Origin: Paludibacteraceae bacterium
GTDB taxonomy: Bacteria; Bacteroidota; Bacteroidia; Bacteroidales; Paludibacteraceae
NCBI GenBank assembly: GCA_017477325.1
Contig: JAFUWV010000010.1
Location: 62,001 to 126,000 of the forward strand
Reading direction: 5' to 3'
Length of the DNA: 64,000 nt
Under the pieces are notes generated by a model. The model was not told where the DNA came from. It ran no database searches and saw only the letters and a program-made list of their open reading frames with translations. The position numbers and the translations under genes are program-made. This document shows positions 34,486 to 44,568 of the stretch, piece by piece; the first letter of the stretch is position 1, and the number at the start of each line of letters is the position of its first letter.

Positions 34486-35988
34486 TCAGCGGAACTTATG
34501 GGAGAAACCGACGGAGATGAACTCCTTGAACTGGAGCTTCGCATGCTCGTCGTCCGGCAGAATGACCGTGTTGTCATAGCGCGGATGAAGCAGCACGCGA
34601 GCCGAGAGGAAGCGGTTGATGATGAAGTCGGCGGCTATCTCAAGGTCTATCTCAACGCGGCTATAGTTCGTATAGAGATAGAACTTCGTGTCGATATTAA
34701 CCTCGCGGAATGGCTTGTACACCCATTCGGCACGGAAACTGGAACCCGCCTCATTGAGCACCTTCTGACCTGCAGGAACAGAAAACGTCGTCTGCTTCAC
34801 GTGGACAGTGTCAGCCACACCAACCATGCGATACGTCAGAGGTGAGAACAGCAGAGACAGACCCTTCACCGGCTTGTAGTCCAGACCCACAGAGAGGTTC
34901 AGGCGAGCAGGCGTGAAAGGACCCGTCTTCAGCGTCTCGGTGTTCTCCTTCCATGTGTGGAAGAAATGGGTCTGAAAGTCGGCACTGACAGAGAACGAGA
35001 GCTTCTCCACAATCTTCAGTCCGAACTTACTGTAGAGCTTGAAAACGTCGTCGTTGGTGTTGATCTTGCGAAGCGTGTCGGCGGAGACAGTGTTGAAGCC
35101 GAAACGCCATTCGCCGGTGTTCTCCCACGTGATGTTACGACGGTTGTTGTAGATTATCTTACCTTGCAGAATGCCGAGCACGGCGAAGTTGGAGTTGCCG
35201 CCCTGGTACCAGTTCCGAGTGACATAGTTCTGAGAGAGCTGCAGCATGACGGTCGCCTCTTTGTACCAATAGGAATAGCGCTGACGTATGGCGCGTATGC
35301 GGTCGAGCTTGTCCTCCTCCGGGTCGGGCACGAGCGCCTTGATATGACGTATTGGCACAGGCTCCGCCAGTAGCTGTTCGTTGCCTCTGAGGTCTGCCAG
35401 CAGGTCAGGCTTGTAGATGCCGGAGAACAGTTCGGGATGATAAGTGGCGATGTATCTTTTTGTTGAAAGTTGAGAGTCCTTTGTCCGCCCCGCTCTCACT
35501 ATCGGCAAGCCGTGGAGAGTGGAGAGTGGAGAGAAGCTGTTTGGTTGGGTGTTGTGAGACATATTGCCACAGGCCCCGGCAGGTTGCATCGCGGGCATCT
35601 GCAACTCGTCATCGTCGTAGAGAGGCTCGTAGAGAAGGGGCATCAGCATGGGGTTCGACTGCCACATGGAGTCGGCATAAGCTGCTATGCGGATAGAATC
35701 GCCGAAGCCTACATGAAAAGGAAAAGCGGTGGTGGTGTCTGTCTCAAGACGCTTGAGGTAGGCGACCTGCTCTGCTTCGTACAGTTCCCTACCCTGCTTC
35801 TGGACAAGGTAGAGAAGGAGCTGGTCGTTGGTAGTCGTGGTTGGTAAGCTTGAGAAGTTTGCCGAGTCTGCTGAGTTTGCCGAGTCTGCCGGAGCAGAAG
35901 GAGTCCGGTACAAGGTGCTTTGCGCATGAATGAAGTGAGCACACATGCAACAAAACAACACACACCATATTTTTGAGAGGTCTGACAA
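34486..35988 (-). CDS. DUF3078 family protein with repeat-derived insertions and a non-ATG start
   Basis: The 500-residue protein has a signal peptide (about 1-22) and a C-terminal barrel region with NWYQGGNSNFAV, TWENTGEWRFGFN, HFFHTWKENTETLK and a terminal FSHKFR, matching DUF3078. No ATG is available at the signal peptide; TTG 35988 is the best start, after a stop in the same frame. Two segments look like repeat DNA rather than ordinary protein: residues about 34-45 (ADSANSADSANF) and about 151-174, encoded by a third copy of the CGGC-GCCG module (35468-35536). Both are in the N-terminal non-barrel part, where an insertion would be tolerated. It lies after lgt, with 105 bases of repeats between them. 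Confidence 0.7.
   Translation of the reverse strand: MSDLSKIWCVLFCCMCAHFIHAQSTLYRTPSAPADSANSADSANFSSLPTTTTNDQLLLYLVQKQGRELYEAEQVAYLKRLETDTTTAFPFHVGFGDSIRIAAYADSMWQSNPMLMPLLYEPLYDDDELQMPAMQPAGACGNMSHNTQPNSFSPLSTLHGLPIVRAGRTKDSQLSTKRYIATYHPELFSGIYKPDLLADLRGNEQLLAEPVPIRHIKALVPDPEEDKLDRIRAIRQRYSYWYKEATVMLQLSQNYVTRNWYQGGNSNFAVLGILQGKIIYNNRRNITWENTGEWRFGFNTVSADTLRKINTNDDVFKLYSKFGLKIVEKLSFSVSADFQTHFFHTWKENTETLKTGPFTPARLNLSVGLDYKPVKGLSLLFSPLTYRMVGVADTVHVKQTTFSVPAGQKVLNEAGSSFRAEWVYKPFREVNIDTKFYLYTNYSRVEIDLEIAADFIINRFLSARVLLHPRYDNTVILPDDEHAKLQFKEFISVGFSHKFR
35468..35536 (+). repeat. CGGC-GCCG repeat module (copy 3) inside the DUF3078 coding sequence
   Basis: AGTTGAGAGTCCTTTGTCCG, CGCTCTCACTATCGGCAAGC and CGTGGAGAGTGGAGAGTGG correspond one after another to the modules at 3107-3177 and 1367-1406. 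Here the module is read through in the opposite strand as protein, without a stop. Confidence 0.8.
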
Positions 35989-35998
35989 GGTGAAGAGG

Positions 35999-36092
35999 GT
36001 TCAAGGATCAGGTTTCAGGTCTCAAGTCTCAGGTTTCAAGTTTCAGGTTCCAGGTCTCATTATGCATTATGAATTATGAATTATGAATTATT
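35999..36092 (-). repeat. TGGAACCTGAAAC and ATAATGCATAATTCAT repeats between lgt and DUF3078
   Basis: On the minus strand an array of ATAATTCAT/ATAATGCAT units (36059-36091) comes first and then about six degenerate units of the GACCTGAAACTTGAAACC type (36001-36058). The second family is that which supplies the start of the gene at 3256. The 5' end of the DUF3078 gene lies at the end of this block. Confidence 0.75.
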
Positions 36093-36093
36093 T

Positions 36094-36978
36094 TTACTCC
36101 CACCAGCGGTTATGAGGCAGCCCTTCAACCGGCGGCTTGCGCAGAGCATGAACAACAAGCCAGGCTCCGTATATAATGAACGGAATACTGAGCCACTGCC
36201 CCATGTTGAGCACCATACCTGCTTCGAACGCCTCCTGGTCGAGCTTGATGAACTCAAGGCAGAAGCGTGTAACGAATATTATCAGGAAGAAGACGCCGAA
36301 GATGAGACCCTGACGCTTGCCGCAATCCCACTTGTAGTACATGAGCATCGTCACGACAAACGCCACTATGCAATACATCATCTCGTAAATCTGTGTCGGG
36401 TGACAAGGCAGAGTGTCGCCATTGCGCACAAAGAGGAATCCCCAAGGCAGGTCGGTGGGGTCGCCATAGATCTCCGAGTTGAAGAGGTTGCCGAGACGGA
36501 TGAGCGTGGCAGTGATACAGATACCGATGACCAGACGGTCGAATATCCAGTTGATACCGGTATGAAAATGCCGCTTGTTGAGAATGATGCCCGCCGTTAT
36601 CAGGCCGATGGCGCCACCATGAGACGAGAGCCCGCCCTGCCAGATCTTCAGCAGTTCTAACGGGTGCTCGATATAGGGGTTGCGATAGTTGATGTTCCAG
36701 GCAAAAATCTGTATAGGCTCCAGTCCGAGAGTAGAAGCCTCGTGCCACTCGTAGAACCAGCAATGCCCCAGTCGCGCACCGACTATCACGCCGGTGACCA
36801 TATACACGAATATCTTGTCAGGCCAGTCTTCGGGCGCTTTATCGTGCTTATAGAGACGCACCTGCATCAGGTAGCACAGGTAGATACCCACTGCCCATAA
36901 TATGCCGTACCAGCGAACCTCAAGTGGTCCAAGAGAGAAAGCCACCGGGTCAACATTCCATGTGATATATGATAGCAT
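36094..36978 (-). CDS. lgt: Prolipoprotein diacylglyceryl transferase
   Basis: The 294-residue protein has seven membrane helices and the Lgt signatures: VRWYGILWAVG, VGARLGHCWFYE, GGLSSHGGAIG (His of the active site), and CHPTQIYEM, with ITATLIRLGNLFNSE for the phosphatidylglycerol site. It transfers diacylglycerol from phospholipid to the lipobox Cys of prolipoproteins in the inner membrane. The window has several lipoproteins that would be its substrates. It starts 56 bases after secA and is probably transcribed with it. Confidence 0.96.
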   Translation of the reverse strand: MLSYITWNVDPVAFSLGPLEVRWYGILWAVGIYLCYLMQVRLYKHDKAPEDWPDKIFVYMVTGVIVGARLGHCWFYEWHEASTLGLEPIQIFAWNINYRNPYIEHPLELLKIWQGGLSSHGGAIGLITAGIILNKRHFHTGINWIFDRLVIGICITATLIRLGNLFNSEIYGDPTDLPWGFLFVRNGDTLPCHPTQIYEMMYCIVAFVVTMLMYYKWDCGKRQGLIFGVFFLIIFVTRFCLEFIKLDQEAFEAGMVLNMGQWLSIPFIIYGAWLVVHALRKPPVEGLPHNRWWE

Positions 36979-37034
36979 CAGAAGAAGTAGGGATTTAGAT
37001 GATTTATAGATTTAACAATTTAATAATTAACCTG

Positions 37035-40000
37035 TCACACATTCTTACCGTGGCACTGTTTGTACTTCTTGCCTGAGCCGCATGGGCACGGGTCATTAGG
37101 ACGAATCTTAGGCTCGGTGCGGCGTATAGGCTCAGGGCGCTGCTGCTCGCGGGTGTCGTGACCCGCCGCCTGCTGCTGGGCACGGTTCTCAAGCGAGTCT
37201 TTCTGCATACGATAGCGGCTCATGTCCTGACGCCGCTGAGGCTCGTTGCCCTGCTGCGCCTCTTGCTGGTTAGGCATATAGAGCTGTCCGCGAAGCAGGA
37301 TGCTGATAGCACGGCGGTTGAACTGATTGAGCATGTTGCTGAAGAGGTTGAATGACTCCAGTTTGTAGATAAGCAACGGGTCTTTCTGCTCGTAGCTGGC
37401 ATTCTGTGCCGACTGCTTGAGGTCGTCCAACTGACGGAGATGCTCTTTCCACTCGTCATCGATGATATAGAGCAGAATACGCTTTTCAAACTCCTTGACT
37501 ATCTCCTTACCTTCGTTCTGAACGGTGCGCTCCATATTGGCGATGATAGGATAGACACGCTTGCCGTCGGTGAGGTCAACACGCACGTTCTGGTACATAT
37601 TGCCCTTCGACTCGAAAGTGCGCTTTATCATCGGGAATACCCGCTGAGTGAGTTGGTCCATCTTACGCTTGAAAGTATCAAGAGCAGCCTCTGCCACCTT
37701 GTCTGACAGCTTGCTTGCACGAGACGAGCGGAACTCGTCCTCGCTAAAGGGTGCCTCCATAGAGAAGGTGTGAAGCAGTTCGAGCTGCAGACCCTCGTAG
37801 TCGAGCATACTGTGATAATCCTGCACAATAGCCTCGGCAGTGTCGTATATCATGTTGGTGATATCCACTCCAAGACGTTCGCCCATCAGAGCGTGGTGAC
37901 GCTTGGCATAGATGACATTACGCTGCTGGTTCATCACATCGTCGTACTCGAGCAGACGCTTACGGATACCGAAGTTGTTCTCCTCGACCTTCTTCTGTGC
38001 ACGCTCGATGGAGTTGTTTATCATCTTGTGCTCAATGACTTCGCCCTCTTCCAGACCCATACGGTCCATGAGTCCTGCGATACGCTCAGAGCCGAACATA
38101 CGCATCAGGTCGTCTTCGAGCGAGACAAAGAACACTGACGAACCCGGGTCTCCCTGACGACCTGAACGTCCGCGCAACTGACGGTCGACACGACGCGACT
38201 CGTGGCGCTCGGTACCGATGATAGCCAGACCACCGGCATCTTTGACCTCCTGAGTCAGCTTGATATCGGTACCACGACCTGCCATGTTGGTGGCAATAGT
38301 GATCACTCCGCGCTGACCCGCTTGTGCCACAACCATAGCCTCCTGCTGGTGCAGTTTGGCGTTCAAGACATTATGCTTCAGCTTCTTGCGGTCGAGCATA
38401 CGGGAGAGCAACTCGGATATCTCGACGGAAGTAGTACCAACAAGCACAGGTCTGCCCTCTGCCACAAGACGCTCGATCTCCTCGATGACAGCATTGTATT
38501 TCTCACGCTTAGTCTTGTAGATACGGTCGTTCATATCGATACGTGCGATAGGACGATTGGTAGGAATGACCACTACATCGAGTTTGTAGATATTCCAGAA
38601 CTCACCCGCCTCCGTCTCAGCTGTACCGGTCATACCCGCCAGCTTGGAGTACATACGGAAATAGTTCTGCAGAGTGATGGTGGCAAAAGTCTGAGTAGCA
38701 GCCTCGACCTTGACGTTCTCCTTTGCCTCAACAGCCTGATGCAGACCGTCGGACCAGCGACGACCCTCCATGATACGGCCAGTCTGCTCGTCCACAATCT
38801 TCACCTCACCATTCATGATGACATAGTCAACATCCTTCTCGAACAGGGTGTAAGCCTTCAGCAGCTGGTTGACGGTATGCACACGCTCGCTCTTGATAGA
38901 GTACTGCTGCATAACCTCGTCTTTCTTCATCTGCTTCTCCTCTGCCGATATATTCATCTTCTCTATCTCCGCCACCTCGCTTCCGACGTCAGGAAGAACA
39001 AAGAACTGCGGGTCGTCGGTAGAACCGGTGAGCGCATCTATACCTTTGTCGGTCAGCTCGATAGACTTATTCTTCTCGTCGATAACGAAATAGAGCACAT
39101 CGGTAGCAATATGCATATTCTTGTTGTTCTCCTGCATGTAGAACTCCTCGGTTTTCTGCAGGCGGACTTTGTTGCCCTGCTCGGAGAGGAACTTGATGAG
39201 AGCCTTGTTCTTAGGCATACCCTTGTACGAGCGGAACAGAGCCAACTCACCTTCTTCTGCCACTGTCTTGTCCTCCGACGGCATCTTCTGACGCGCCTCA
39301 GCAAGCAGTCTGGTGGTCAGTTGCTGCTGGCTGCGGACAAGCAGTTCGACACGGTGCTTGTACTCATCGAACAGCTGCTCCTCACCTTTCTCAACCGGAC
39401 CCGAGATGATAAGAGGAGTACGGGCATCATCAATCAAGACGGAGTCCACCTCATCGACAATAGCATAGTTGTGCTTGCGCTGCACAAGGTCCATAGGCGA
39501 GAACGCCATGTTGTCACGCAGATAGTCGAAACCGAACTCGTTGTTGGTACCGAAAGTGATGTCGCAAGCGTAGGCACGGCGACGCTCCTCGGAGTTAGGC
39601 TTGTACTTATCGATGCAGTCAACCGAGAGTCCGTGGAACATATAGAGCGGTCCCATCCACTCGGAGTCACGCTTGGCAAGATAGTCGTTGACGGTGACCA
39701 CGTGCACACCTTCGTGAGTGAGGGCATTGAGGAAGACAGGCAAAGTAGCGACAAGGGTCTTACCTTCACCTGTTGCCATCTCGGCTATCTTTCCCTGATG
39801 AAGGACTACACCGCCAATAAGCTGCACGTCGTAGTGCACCATGTCCCAAGTGATCTCGTTACCTCCCGCCATCCAGTGGTTCTGATAGACAGCCTTGTCG
39901 CCGTCGATATGCACGAAGTCATGGTCGATACTGAGGTCTTTGTCCATCTGTGTGGCAGTGACTTCAATAGTCTCATTCTCAGCAAAACGGCGTGCGGTAC

Positions 40001-40346
40001 TCTTCACGATGGCAAACACCTCGGGCAGCACCTGAAGCAGCACCTCTTCATATTTCTTGGTGATGGTCTTCTCAAGCTCGTCAACCTCGTGATATATCTT
40101 CTCGCGCTTCTCAATAGGAGTTTCCTCCACTGAGGCTTTGAGTTCGGCAATACGTGCTTTCTCTTGAGCCACAAAGTCAGCTATCTGTTTCTTAATCTGC
40201 TCTGTACGCTGACGCAGCTCATCGTTACCAAGTTTATCTATCTGTTCGTACTGTGCCTTGATCTTCTCTACATATGGCATAATCTCGCGCAGGTCACGCT
40301 GAGACTTGTTACCGAACAGTTTCTGCAAAAAATCTACGAATCCCAT
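37035..40346 (-). CDS. secA: Preprotein translocase ATPase SecA
   Basis: The 1103-residue protein has all SecA parts: [11 protein letters not shown] (Walker A), the [21 protein letters not shown] (DEAD-like Walker B), the preprotein cross-linking domain, [13 protein letters not shown], a second helicase half with [16 protein letters not shown], and the C-terminal linker with the zinc-binding [13 protein letters not shown] (SecB/phospholipid site). The longer length compared with E. coli SecA (901) is due to insertions and is typical for Bacteroidota. It drives export of most signal-peptide proteins listed here. Confidence 0.98.
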   Translation of the reverse strand: MGFVDFLQKLFGNKSQRDLREIMPYVEKIKAQYEQIDKLGNDELRQRTEQIKKQIADFVAQEKARIAELKASVEETPIEKREKIYHEVDELEKTITKKYEEVLLQVLPEVFAIVKSTARRFAENETIEVTATQMDKDLSIDHDFVHIDGDKAVYQNHWMAGGNEITWDMVHYDVQLIGGVVLHQGKIAEMATGEGKTLVATLPVFLNALTHEGVHVVTVNDYLAKRDSEWMGPLYMFHGLSVDCIDKYKPNSEERRRAYACDITFGTNNEFGFDYLRDNMAFSPMDLVQRKHNYAIVDEVDSVLIDDARTPLIISGPVEKGEEQLFDEYKHRVELLVRSQQQLTTRLLAEARQKMPSEDKTVAEEGELALFRSYKGMPKNKALIKFLSEQGNKVRLQKTEEFYMQENNKNMHIATDVLYFVIDEKNKSIELTDKGIDALTGSTDDPQFFVLPDVGSEVAEIEKMNISAEEKQMKKDEVMQQYSIKSERVHTVNQLLKAYTLFEKDVDYVIMNGEVKIVDEQTGRIMEGRRWSDGLHQAVEAKENVKVEAATQTFATITLQNYFRMYSKLAGMTGTAETEAGEFWNIYKLDVVVIPTNRPIARIDMNDRIYKTKREKYNAVIEEIERLVAEGRPVLVGTTSVEISELLSRMLDRKKLKHNVLNAKLHQQEAMVVAQAGQRGVITIATNMAGRGTDIKLTQEVKDAGGLAIIGTERHESRRVDRQLRGRSGRQGDPGSSVFFVSLEDDLMRMFGSERIAGLMDRMGLEEGEVIEHKMINNSIERAQKKVEENNFGIRKRLLEYDDVMNQQRNVIYAKRHHALMGERLGVDITNMIYDTAEAIVQDYHSMLDYEGLQLELLHTFSMEAPFSEDEFRSSRASKLSDKVAEAALDTFKRKMDQLTQRVFPMIKRTFESKGNMYQNVRVDLTDGKRVYPIIANMERTVQNEGKEIVKEFEKRILLYIIDDEWKEHLRQLDDLKQSAQNASYEQKDPLLIYKLESFNLFSNMLNQFNRRAISILLRGQLYMPNQQEAQQGNEPQRRQDMSRYRMQKDSLENRAQQQAAGHDTREQQRPEPIRRTEPKIRPNDPCPCGSGKKYKQCHGKNV

Positions 40347-40457
40347 GTTGTATAAGTGTATGTCAGTTTTGGGTTTTTAGTTTTTGTTATTTAGTTTACA
40401 GCCTGCTTGCAGGACACATCTGCAGTATTTATTTCGATTTACCCTACAATTAGCGTG

Positions 40458-40488
40458 CAAAGTTACTACTTTTCTGCTGAATAAGCAA
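40458..40488 (-). promoter_or_regulatory. Promoter of secA
   Basis: Minus-strand TAACTTTG (40458-40465) with TTG at 40486-40488, spacer 20. The leader of about 105 bases holds a small hairpin CCTGC-AA-GCAGG (about 40399-40410). Confidence 0.65.
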
Positions 40489-40529
40489 CAACAAAAAGTG
40501 TACCGCCCGAAAAACCTCAAAATAAACAA

Positions 40530-40558
40530 TGAGAAACTGCCATATTGACAGTTTCTCA
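40530..40558 (-). terminator. Hairpin after the esterase gene, probable terminator
   Basis: TGAGAAACTG and CAGTTTCTCA arms with a 9-base loop; on the minus strand it is followed by TTGTTTATTTTG, a moderately T-rich tail, 75 bases after the esterase stop. Confidence 0.55.
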
Positions 40559-40632
40559 CGAAAAGGCGGAAACACTCTGTCCTATGCTCAGCGCAGGCTC
40601 ACCCTAAGCTCAAGCATGGAGTTAAGAGCAGC

Positions 40633-41469
40633 CTACAACCGGTCGAGCCAACTCAGGAGCAACATGCGGAACTCAGCAGTCTGCGGAATCTCTCGCTGGA
40701 ACCCGAAGCCATGAGCACCTGTCGGCATGATGAGCAATTCAGCCGGCACGTTGTTGGCAGTGAGAGCCGAGTAGAAATCGATGCTGTTGCTGACAGGCAC
40801 CACTTTGTCGTCCTGACATGCCACGATGAAACAAGGCGGAGTGTCGGCTGTGATATTGTTGAGCAGTGTCCAGCGTGCATCCTGCATCGGTGTAGGATTA
40901 TCTCCAAGGAGCAGTTGACGGGTCTTAGCGTGTGTCTGTTTTGTCATTGAGAGCACAGGATAAACGAGAATGGAGAAGTCCGGGCGCGTGATGCGGTCAA
41001 CATACATTGTGGTGAGAGAGCCTGCCAGATGTCCGCCGGCAGAGAAGCCCATGACACCGATCTTGTCAGGTATGAGATTCCATACCGCAGCGCTATCGCG
41101 AAGTATGCGCATAGCATCGAGAGCGTCTTCGAGCGGCACATTCTCATGTCCGTTAGGCATACGGTACTTGAGCACTGCAACTGCGATATTATGCTGCAAC
41201 GCCCACTGAGCCACATAAGTGCCTTCGTTGGGTATAGAGACATACTGGTATGCGCCACCGGGGCAACAGAGTATCATCGGCACAGGTTTGTCGGTCTTAG
41301 GCAGATAAACATCGATACGAGGCTCAGTGATGTCGAAGAGCTGTCCACGTGTGCCCTCACGCTCGGCAGTAGTAATGCCGTTGCCACCCTTGTGAGGGAG
41401 ATAGACTGTCTGCTGTGCCGAGGCTGCGACAGCCACGAGTAACAGCAGAGAAAAGAATGTTTTTTTCAT
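40633..41469 (-). CDS. Secreted alpha/beta-hydrolase, acetyl-esterase-like
   Basis: The 278-residue protein has a signal peptide (cleavage near ASAQQ) and a clear catalytic triad: Ser in GFSAGG (about residue 143), Asp in VACQDDKVV (about 224) and His in TGAHGFG (about 254), with the oxyanion CCPGGAY. This is the acetyl-esterase/BD-FAE-like family that removes acyl groups from polysaccharides. It is 12 bases after the amidase gene and so is co-transcribed with it and with the NAGPA-type gene. In that company an O-acetyl-peptidoglycan esterase role is possible, but acetyl-xylan-type activity is equally compatible. Confidence 0.75.
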   Translation of the reverse strand: MKKTFFSLLLLVAVAASAQQTVYLPHKGGNGITTAEREGTRGQLFDITEPRIDVYLPKTDKPVPMILCCPGGAYQYVSIPNEGTYVAQWALQHNIAVAVLKYRMPNGHENVPLEDALDAMRILRDSAAVWNLIPDKIGVMGFSAGGHLAGSLTTMYVDRITRPDFSILVYPVLSMTKQTHAKTRQLLLGDNPTPMQDARWTLLNNITADTPPCFIVACQDDKVVPVSNSIDFYSALTANNVPAELLIMPTGAHGFGFQREIPQTAEFRMLLLSWLDRL

Positions 41470-41481
41470 ATCGTTGTACGC

Positions 41482-44400
41482 TTAGTGTTTGATTATTACT
41501 TTGCTTACTTTTGTACCATCTGCAGTGGTAACATGCAACATATATAGTCCTTCCGCCACATTAGCTACAGGGAGAATAGAGCCAAATGCAGAGCGCGAAA
41601 GTTTACCATCGATAGTGTAAAGACTGAGGCGGGCAGGCTCAGCGAGTCCGGAGACAGAGATGAGGGTGCTGGCAGGATTGGGATAGATGGAGACAGAGTG
41701 CTCCAACACATTGTCAACAGATGTATCAATATGCCGCTCGAACATAATGTCATCAACAAATACAGTACCTTTCTCCGACAAAACTCCATCACGGCGTGAA
41801 AGGCGGAATCCCATAAACTGGAAATCAACACCAGCGGGCAAAGAGGTCAAATCGGACTTTATGTATCTCCATCCTGCATAATCAAGAACCGTCATTGGAG
41901 TGTAATGTATATCACCTTCAGCCTCCCACTTGGCTTCAAGCAAATTACCAGAGAAGTCGGAGAAGACATAACATGCAAACTCAGACTTACTATTACCTAC
42001 GACATCGGCAGCTTTCGAATACTTATAAGTGGCAAAGCCATCAATGTCTTTGAAAGTATAGATAAGTGCAGACGAATAACTACCTGTAAATTTCTTAGAT
42101 GCATCCCGCATAGAAGAAACTGCAACCATACCACGGCTATTCAATGTGTCGGGAGCAAAGGCAGGTTCTTCAAGACGATCGAACACCGGCAACTCGGCTG
42201 AAGACAAAGTTTGTGTGCGGAAGGGGATACGTACCACACGGTTCAAGAATATTCCATTAGCATCTGCCATGTCTGCACTGACAATAAGAGTATAATCTTT
42301 ATCCGGTTCAAGTGCCTCAGTTGCTTCACACGTCACATTACCATAATTAGTCAGTGTGTTATAACGGTATGACCTTGTGTTAAGACTAACAGTATTGCCT
42401 GCATCATCAGCAAGAGACAATGCCTTTCTTGCAGATGAAGAATTGATTTTATCATCGAATACAAGAATGAAGGAAGGATTCAAGGGCACTTCAATAGCAT
42501 TATCTTGAGGGTAACTGAGGACTATGCCCAGGTCTGAACGGTCTTTGGTACGGAACTTCATGACGAAATCTTCTGCCATAGTGTTAGGATAGTTGGAATC
42601 AGGATGGCATGCAGACTTAGCAAGGGTTACAGTGTACTCTGTTGCTTTCTCGAACCGACGCTCAGGCGTGAAGACTAGGGTACGATAGGAGTTCTCGAAA
42701 GTGACAGTGCCCTCTACAGCAGGAGATATTGAGAATGCAGCACGAGTCGGCTCTTCAAGCATATCCCAGTTGAAATTGAGCACTATCTGCTCTGACACTT
42801 TGACACTATCAGTGATTTCCACGTGAGGGCTATAACTTACAACTTGAGGACGTGTCTCGCGTTTCTTGTCAACAAGCAAATCCTGATATGATATCTCACC
42901 ACCCTTAACTACGACTTCTTTTTCCATCTTATAGTAGTGTTCGGGCTCAGTACGTAGGGTGTATGTCCCCGGTTCCAAATCCCAGAAGAAGAACACGCCA
43001 TTGTAGAGAGTATCAGTAGTATAAGTTTTAATAACCTTGCCGTCCTTAAGCAGTTCGACCTTAGCCCTGTCAATCGGGAGTAGTTCATCGCGACTGCCTT
43101 TTATAGCAGTGATTTTAGGGAATTCCATCTTGTTGTACCAATCACGCACTTGTCCTCCGACAGCGCCATAAGGCAGTTTGTAATCAAGAAAATATTCGCA
43201 GAAAGCCGTCATAAAATAGAAAGCCTCCCTCCACTTGTAATCCATATTCATCAGACGATAGGTCTCAGGAATATAATCATGCATGCAACCTTCAGAGATA
43301 ACACCCGGTACTGCCAGTTTGCGGAGCACTCCGTAGCCATCGCCCCAGCCCCCCATGATAGTGTAGCCAAAGGTTTTGTCACCGACAACCCAACCATTTG
43401 CACGGCTGGCAGGCGACCAAGTTGTGATCTTGTTGCTTGTAAGGTATTTCGCAATCACGGTTGAAATGGCACGACTCTCGTCCTGACGCGGAGCGGGATT
43501 GCGATAGGTGCGTGTATCATTCTGGTCCTGGCCGGAGTAGAGTTCGAGCACATAGTTGCTCGGTCCGCCGGCATTGGAGTGTATAGAGAGCATGAAGTCG
43601 GCATTGTAGGCATTGGCCTCTGCCACTATAGCAGAGAGGGCGCGGTCGTCTTCAGTACGATTCTGCGTACGGCTCATCTTAGTCTGGAAACCTTCGCGCT
43701 GCAGCCATTCGTTGAGTTTGAGTCCTTTGTCGAGATTGGAGTTTGACTCCCAGAAACTCTCAGGGTCGTTTTGCCGGAAAGGATAAATATGCATAGGACG
43801 GTCATCGCTATCGTGTCCGCCATGACCGGGGTTGATATAAATCTTTACCTGGCTAGCACTTGTATATTGGGCATTAGACATCCTGCGCGGCTTAAGAGCA
43901 GGAGCGACCTTACGTGCTTTAGGAGTTTTACTAACCGCCTTAGCCATGAGGTCGGTCTTCATAAGGCGCACCTCACCACGGAGAGTGCTATATGCAATCA
44001 TACCCGTCTCGGGTGATACAGCAGGATACATACCAAACTCTCCAGGCTCTGTAAGTTGCTGGTTGAGTTTACCATTGAGAGAACGGATGGCGATGCAGGA
44101 GGAAGTGAAGTAGTCGCCATCGTGAGTATCGAGCATACCTACGACCTTGTCGTTGCCGCACCAAACGGGGGCATCCAGCGATCCGAGATTGACAATCTCC
44201 CTACCCTTAAGGTCGCATACGGCAGTACCGTAGAGGGTATTAAAGAGGATTTTGGTTTTGTCCGGTGACAGAGAAATCCAGACATAGTTGACATCAGTGC
44301 CATGAGGAGCAAGCACGGTGCGCTTGCCATTCTGATAAAGCACAAGTTGCAAATCTTCGTTAGCAACATATAGGTTGGAGCGTTCTACCGCTACCGGGAC

Positions 44401-44562
44401 TTCGTCGGCCTCATCAGCGACATAGAGGACCTCTGTTGCATCGGCAGAGAAGACAGGATTCCATCCATCTGCTAGTTTTTCATTGCTCAACACGCGGACA
44501 GGTTGAGCCATAACGAGCACCACAAGGCCGCTCACAAAAAAAGAAGTAAGAAATCGTTTCAT
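41482..44562 (-). CDS. Secreted N-acetylmuramoyl-L-alanine amidase with beta-propeller and T9SS sorting domain
   Basis: The 1026-residue protein has a signal peptide, an N-terminal TolB-like propeller part (about 25-215), an Amidase_3 domain (about 238-440) with all zinc ligands and the catalytic Glu visible (His247 in NPGHGGH, Glu272, His328 in SIHSNAG, Glu424 in VISEG), a CarboxypepD_reg-type domain, two Ig-like domains (Big_5 type) with PQVVSYSPHV, a jelly-roll-like region, and a T9SS type A sorting domain with VSIYPNPA and the final KVIIKH. It should cleave the MurNAc-L-Ala amide of peptidoglycan outside the cell, not in its own periplasm. It starts 6 bases after the NAGPA-type gene. Confidence 0.85.
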   Translation of the reverse strand: MKRFLTSFFVSGLVVLVMAQPVRVLSNEKLADGWNPVFSADATEVLYVADEADEVPVAVERSNLYVANEDLQLVLYQNGKRTVLAPHGTDVNYVWISLSPDKTKILFNTLYGTAVCDLKGREIVNLGSLDAPVWCGNDKVVGMLDTHDGDYFTSSCIAIRSLNGKLNQQLTEPGEFGMYPAVSPETGMIAYSTLRGEVRLMKTDLMAKAVSKTPKARKVAPALKPRRMSNAQYTSASQVKIYINPGHGGHDSDDRPMHIYPFRQNDPESFWESNSNLDKGLKLNEWLQREGFQTKMSRTQNRTEDDRALSAIVAEANAYNADFMLSIHSNAGGPSNYVLELYSGQDQNDTRTYRNPAPRQDESRAISTVIAKYLTSNKITTWSPASRANGWVVGDKTFGYTIMGGWGDGYGVLRKLAVPGVISEGCMHDYIPETYRLMNMDYKWREAFYFMTAFCEYFLDYKLPYGAVGGQVRDWYNKMEFPKITAIKGSRDELLPIDRAKVELLKDGKVIKTYTTDTLYNGVFFFWDLEPGTYTLRTEPEHYYKMEKEVVVKGGEISYQDLLVDKKRETRPQVVSYSPHVEITDSVKVSEQIVLNFNWDMLEEPTRAAFSISPAVEGTVTFENSYRTLVFTPERRFEKATEYTVTLAKSACHPDSNYPNTMAEDFVMKFRTKDRSDLGIVLSYPQDNAIEVPLNPSFILVFDDKINSSSARKALSLADDAGNTVSLNTRSYRYNTLTNYGNVTCEATEALEPDKDYTLIVSADMADANGIFLNRVVRIPFRTQTLSSAELPVFDRLEEPAFAPDTLNSRGMVAVSSMRDASKKFTGSYSSALIYTFKDIDGFATYKYSKAADVVGNSKSEFACYVFSDFSGNLLEAKWEAEGDIHYTPMTVLDYAGWRYIKSDLTSLPAGVDFQFMGFRLSRRDGVLSEKGTVFVDDIMFERHIDTSVDNVLEHSVSIYPNPASTLISVSGLAEPARLSLYTIDGKLSRSAFGSILPVANVAEGLYMLHVTTADGTKVSKVIIKH

Positions 44563-44568
44563 GGTATA

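Noticed and set aside
3552..36092. The ATTATGCAT arrays as ArgR operator (ARG box) clusters
   Set aside because: The TGnAT/ATnCA half sites are at the wrong spacing in the arrays (1 or 8 bases instead of 4), and they are not before arginine genes. Only the single site at 34386 has the right layout.
38202..40133. A 643-codon open frame on the plus strand opposite secA
   Set aside because: It is entirely antisense to a perfect secA gene, has no recognisable domain and has the low-complexity Leu/His/Val composition of a mirrored coding frame.
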